Below are positions 62,675 to 64,000 of a stretch of 64,000 nt of DNA, piece after piece. Both the position numbers and the translations under genes were made by a program. Where the stretch lies: the NCBI RefSeq assembly GCF_006402735.1, contig NZ_CP017174.1:1243001-1307000 (forward strand), in the 5' to 3' direction. The notes under the pieces are model-generated. The model worked only from the letters and a program-made list of their open reading frames with translations. It searched no databases and was not told where the DNA came from. Numbering within the stretch: position 1 is the stretch's first letter; the number at the start of each line of letters is the position of its first letter. Source of the stretch: Myxococcus xanthus (lineage in GTDB: Bacteria; Myxococcota; Myxococcia; Myxococcales; Myxococcaceae).

Positions 62675-63294
62675 TTGAGTTCCTCGTGATGGCCTTCTTC
62701 GTCGCGCAGCCCGCGCCCGCGGTCGCCGCCACCCCCGCGCAGGGCACGCCTCCCGCTGCGGTGGGCTCGGCGCCCGCCTCCGGTACGGGCTCCCGCGCCC
62801 CAGGCGCGCTGGGCGGCAAGGAGCTGACGGAGCCGGTTCAAATCAACGGCGACAACGTCACCTTCCAGAAGTCGCAGGCCACCCTCACCGGCAACGTGAA
62901 GGTGAAGCACCGCACGCTGGACCTGGACTGTGACCGGATGACGGCCAACTACACCCCTCAGCGCGAAGTGACGCGCGTGGTGTGCACCGGCGGGGTGAAG
63001 GCCGTGGACGGCGACCGCATGGCCCGCGGCGAGCGCGCCGAGTACGACGTGCCCAGCGGCGTGCTGGTGGTGACGGGCTCGCCCGAGGCCCGCCAGGGCA
63101 CCACGCACATGCGCGGGACGAAGGTCCGGCTGACGCTGGGCAACGAGCGGCTGGAGGTGGAGAACGCCGTCATCGTCTTCGAATCGCTGCCCTCCAACCC
63201 CACCCCGGCCAAGCGCAAGGGGCGGCAGTCCGCGCCCCGTCCGGCCCCATCCTCCGGGACGGCCCCCTCCGCCCAGGGAGGCACGGCTCGATGA
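62671..63294 (+). CDS. lptA: Periplasmic LPS transport protein LptA (OstA-like)
   Basis: 207 residues. Signal peptide [19 protein letters not shown] is followed by a Pro/Ala/Gly-rich linker. The OstA domain has [59 protein letters not shown] and [20 protein letters not shown]. The C-terminus is basic and Ser/Pro-rich. It forms the periplasmic bridge for LPS between LptC and LptD. GTG start at 62671 overlaps lptC (4 nt) and its stop overlaps the lptB ATG (4 nt). Confidence 0.88.
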   Translation: MIEFLVMAFFVAQPAPAVAATPAQGTPPAAVGSAPASGTGSRAPGALGGKELTEPVQINGDNVTFQKSQATLTGNVKVKHRTLDLDCDRMTANYTPQREVTRVVCTGGVKAVDGDRMARGERAEYDVPSGVLVVTGSPEARQGTTHMRGTKVRLTLGNERLEVENAVIVFESLPSNPTPAKRKGRQSAPRPAPSSGTAPSAQGGTAR

Positions 63295-64000
63295 GCGCGA
63301 AGCTGTTCGCGGAGGGCCTGGAGAAGAGTTTCCGCGGCCGCAAGAAGGTGGTGGCCGGCGTGTCCTTCAGCGTGGCCCCCGGGGAAGTGGTGGGCCTGCT
63401 GGGGCCCAACGGCGCGGGGAAGACGACCAGCTTCAACATGGTGGTGGGATTGGTGTCTCCGGATGCGGGACGCGTGCGCATTGGCGACGAGGACCTCACG
63501 CACCTGCCCATGCACCGCCGCGCTCGCCGGGGCGTGGGCTACCTGCCCCAGGAAGCCTCCGTCTTCCGCAAGCTCACGGTGCGCGACAACTTCCTGGCCG
63601 TGCTGGAGCTCCAGAAGGACCTGGACGCCAAGGCCCGCGAGCAGCGCGCCGACACCCTCCTGGACGAGTTCGGCCTCACGCACGTCGGGGAGTCCCTGGG
63701 GGGAGACCTTTCGGGCGGCGAGCGCCGGCGCGCCGAGATTGCCCGCAGCCTCATCCCCCAACCCCGCTTCATCCTCTTCGACGAGCCCTTCGCCGGCGTG
63801 GACCCCATCAACGTGGGCGACCTCCAGCGCCAGATCTTCCTCCTCCGCGAACGCGGACTGGGCGTCCTCATCACCGACCACAACGTCCAGGACACCCTGG
63901 GCATCTGTGATCGTGCGTACATCATCGCACAGGGGCAGATCCTGGAAGAGGGCACCCCGGCGGAGATCGCCGCGTCTCCCAAAGCCCGCGCCGTCTACCT
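63291..64000 (+). CDS. lptB: LPS export ABC ATPase LptB (3' end outside window)
   Basis: The first 236 codons of a ~245-residue ATPase. Walker [17 protein letters not shown]-loop YLPQEAS, signature [15 protein letters not shown], Walker [15 protein letters not shown] and the switch His in ITDHN are all present; [16 protein letters not shown] is typical of LptB. It powers extraction of LPS from the inner membrane with LptFG. In relatives rpoN usually follows lptB; that cannot be seen here. Confidence 0.95.
   Translation, partial: MSAKLFAEGLEKSFRGRKKVVAGVSFSVAPGEVVGLLGPNGAGKTTSFNMVVGLVSPDAGRVRIGDEDLTHLPMHRRARRGVGYLPQEASVFRKLTVRDNFLAVLELQKDLDAKAREQRADTLLDEFGLTHVGESLGGDLSGGERRRAEIARSLIPQPRFILFDEPFAGVDPINVGDLQRQIFLLRERGLGVLITDHNVQDTLGICDRAYIIAQGQILEEGTPAEIAASPKARAVY

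Noticed and set aside
1..64000. tRNA, rRNA, CRISPR, insertion sequences, prophage
   Set aside because: No cloverleaf, regular spacer repeats, transposase or phage protein was recognised on reading; a covariance-model scan could still find a small RNA.

Overview
The window is a continuous piece of a very GC-rich chromosome from a delta-proteobacterium of the order Myxococcales, most likely Myxococcus xanthus or a close relative. The reasons are codon usage with G/C at nearly every third position, frequent GTG starts, many 4-nt stop/start overlaps, and gene content. From memory of the literature, the M. xanthus genes for the tyrosine kinase BtkB/WzcB, flippase WzxB, a WecA-type initiating transferase and polymerase WzyB carry locus tags MXAN_1025, 1035, 1043 and 1052. 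The gene spacing here (10, 8 and 9 genes apart) matches those intervals. This locus assignment is recall plus inference; no search was run.

Layout. (1) 1-5467, plus strand: two near-identical ChaN/EreA-like 'GEMHG' proteins flank hutF, followed by an argE-type deacetylase. (2) 5547-11550: mfd (minus), an orphan PAS histidine kinase (plus), and two small exported proteins including a cytochrome c (minus). (3) 11657-19202, minus: a complete minor-pilin/PilY1 set, pilX-pilY1-pilV-pilW-fimU, for priming and tipping a type IVa pilus. (4) 19467-59120: a ~40-kb Wzx/Wzy-dependent polysaccharide locus that best fits the M. xanthus biosurfactant polysaccharide (BPS) locus. (5) 59142-61139, minus: a YbaK-type deacylase and astB. 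(6) 61157-64000, plus: LpxL-like acyltransferase-lptC-lptA-lptB, with lptB cut by the window end.

How the polysaccharide locus should work (inference from families). A PNPT/WecA-type transferase loads the first sugar phosphate on undecaprenyl phosphate. Eight GT4 and two GT2 glycosyltransferases extend it. Ugd supplies a UDP-uronic acid and a ROK kinase may feed a sugar. Wzx flips the repeat unit, and a Wzy-type polymerase (two PF04932-like candidates are present) joins units. The Wzc-type tyrosine autokinase controls chain length and export. Two acyltransferase-3 proteins and an LtaS/MdoB-like phosphotransferase could decorate the polymer with acetyl and phosphoglycerol-type groups. No outer-membrane Wza-type exporter gene is in the window, which agrees with the reported separate location of WzpB.

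Less expected members of the locus are two PF14907-like nucleotidyltransferase-fold proteins (one with its catalytic motif eroded), a 919-residue Cys-rich FG-GAP/HYR surface lipoprotein, a DUF2780 protein, and a DGPF/YCII protein. The DGPF gene is preceded by a promoter matching the ECF42 sigma-factor motif although no ECF gene is nearby. No tRNA, rRNA, CRISPR, insertion sequence or phage gene was recognised.
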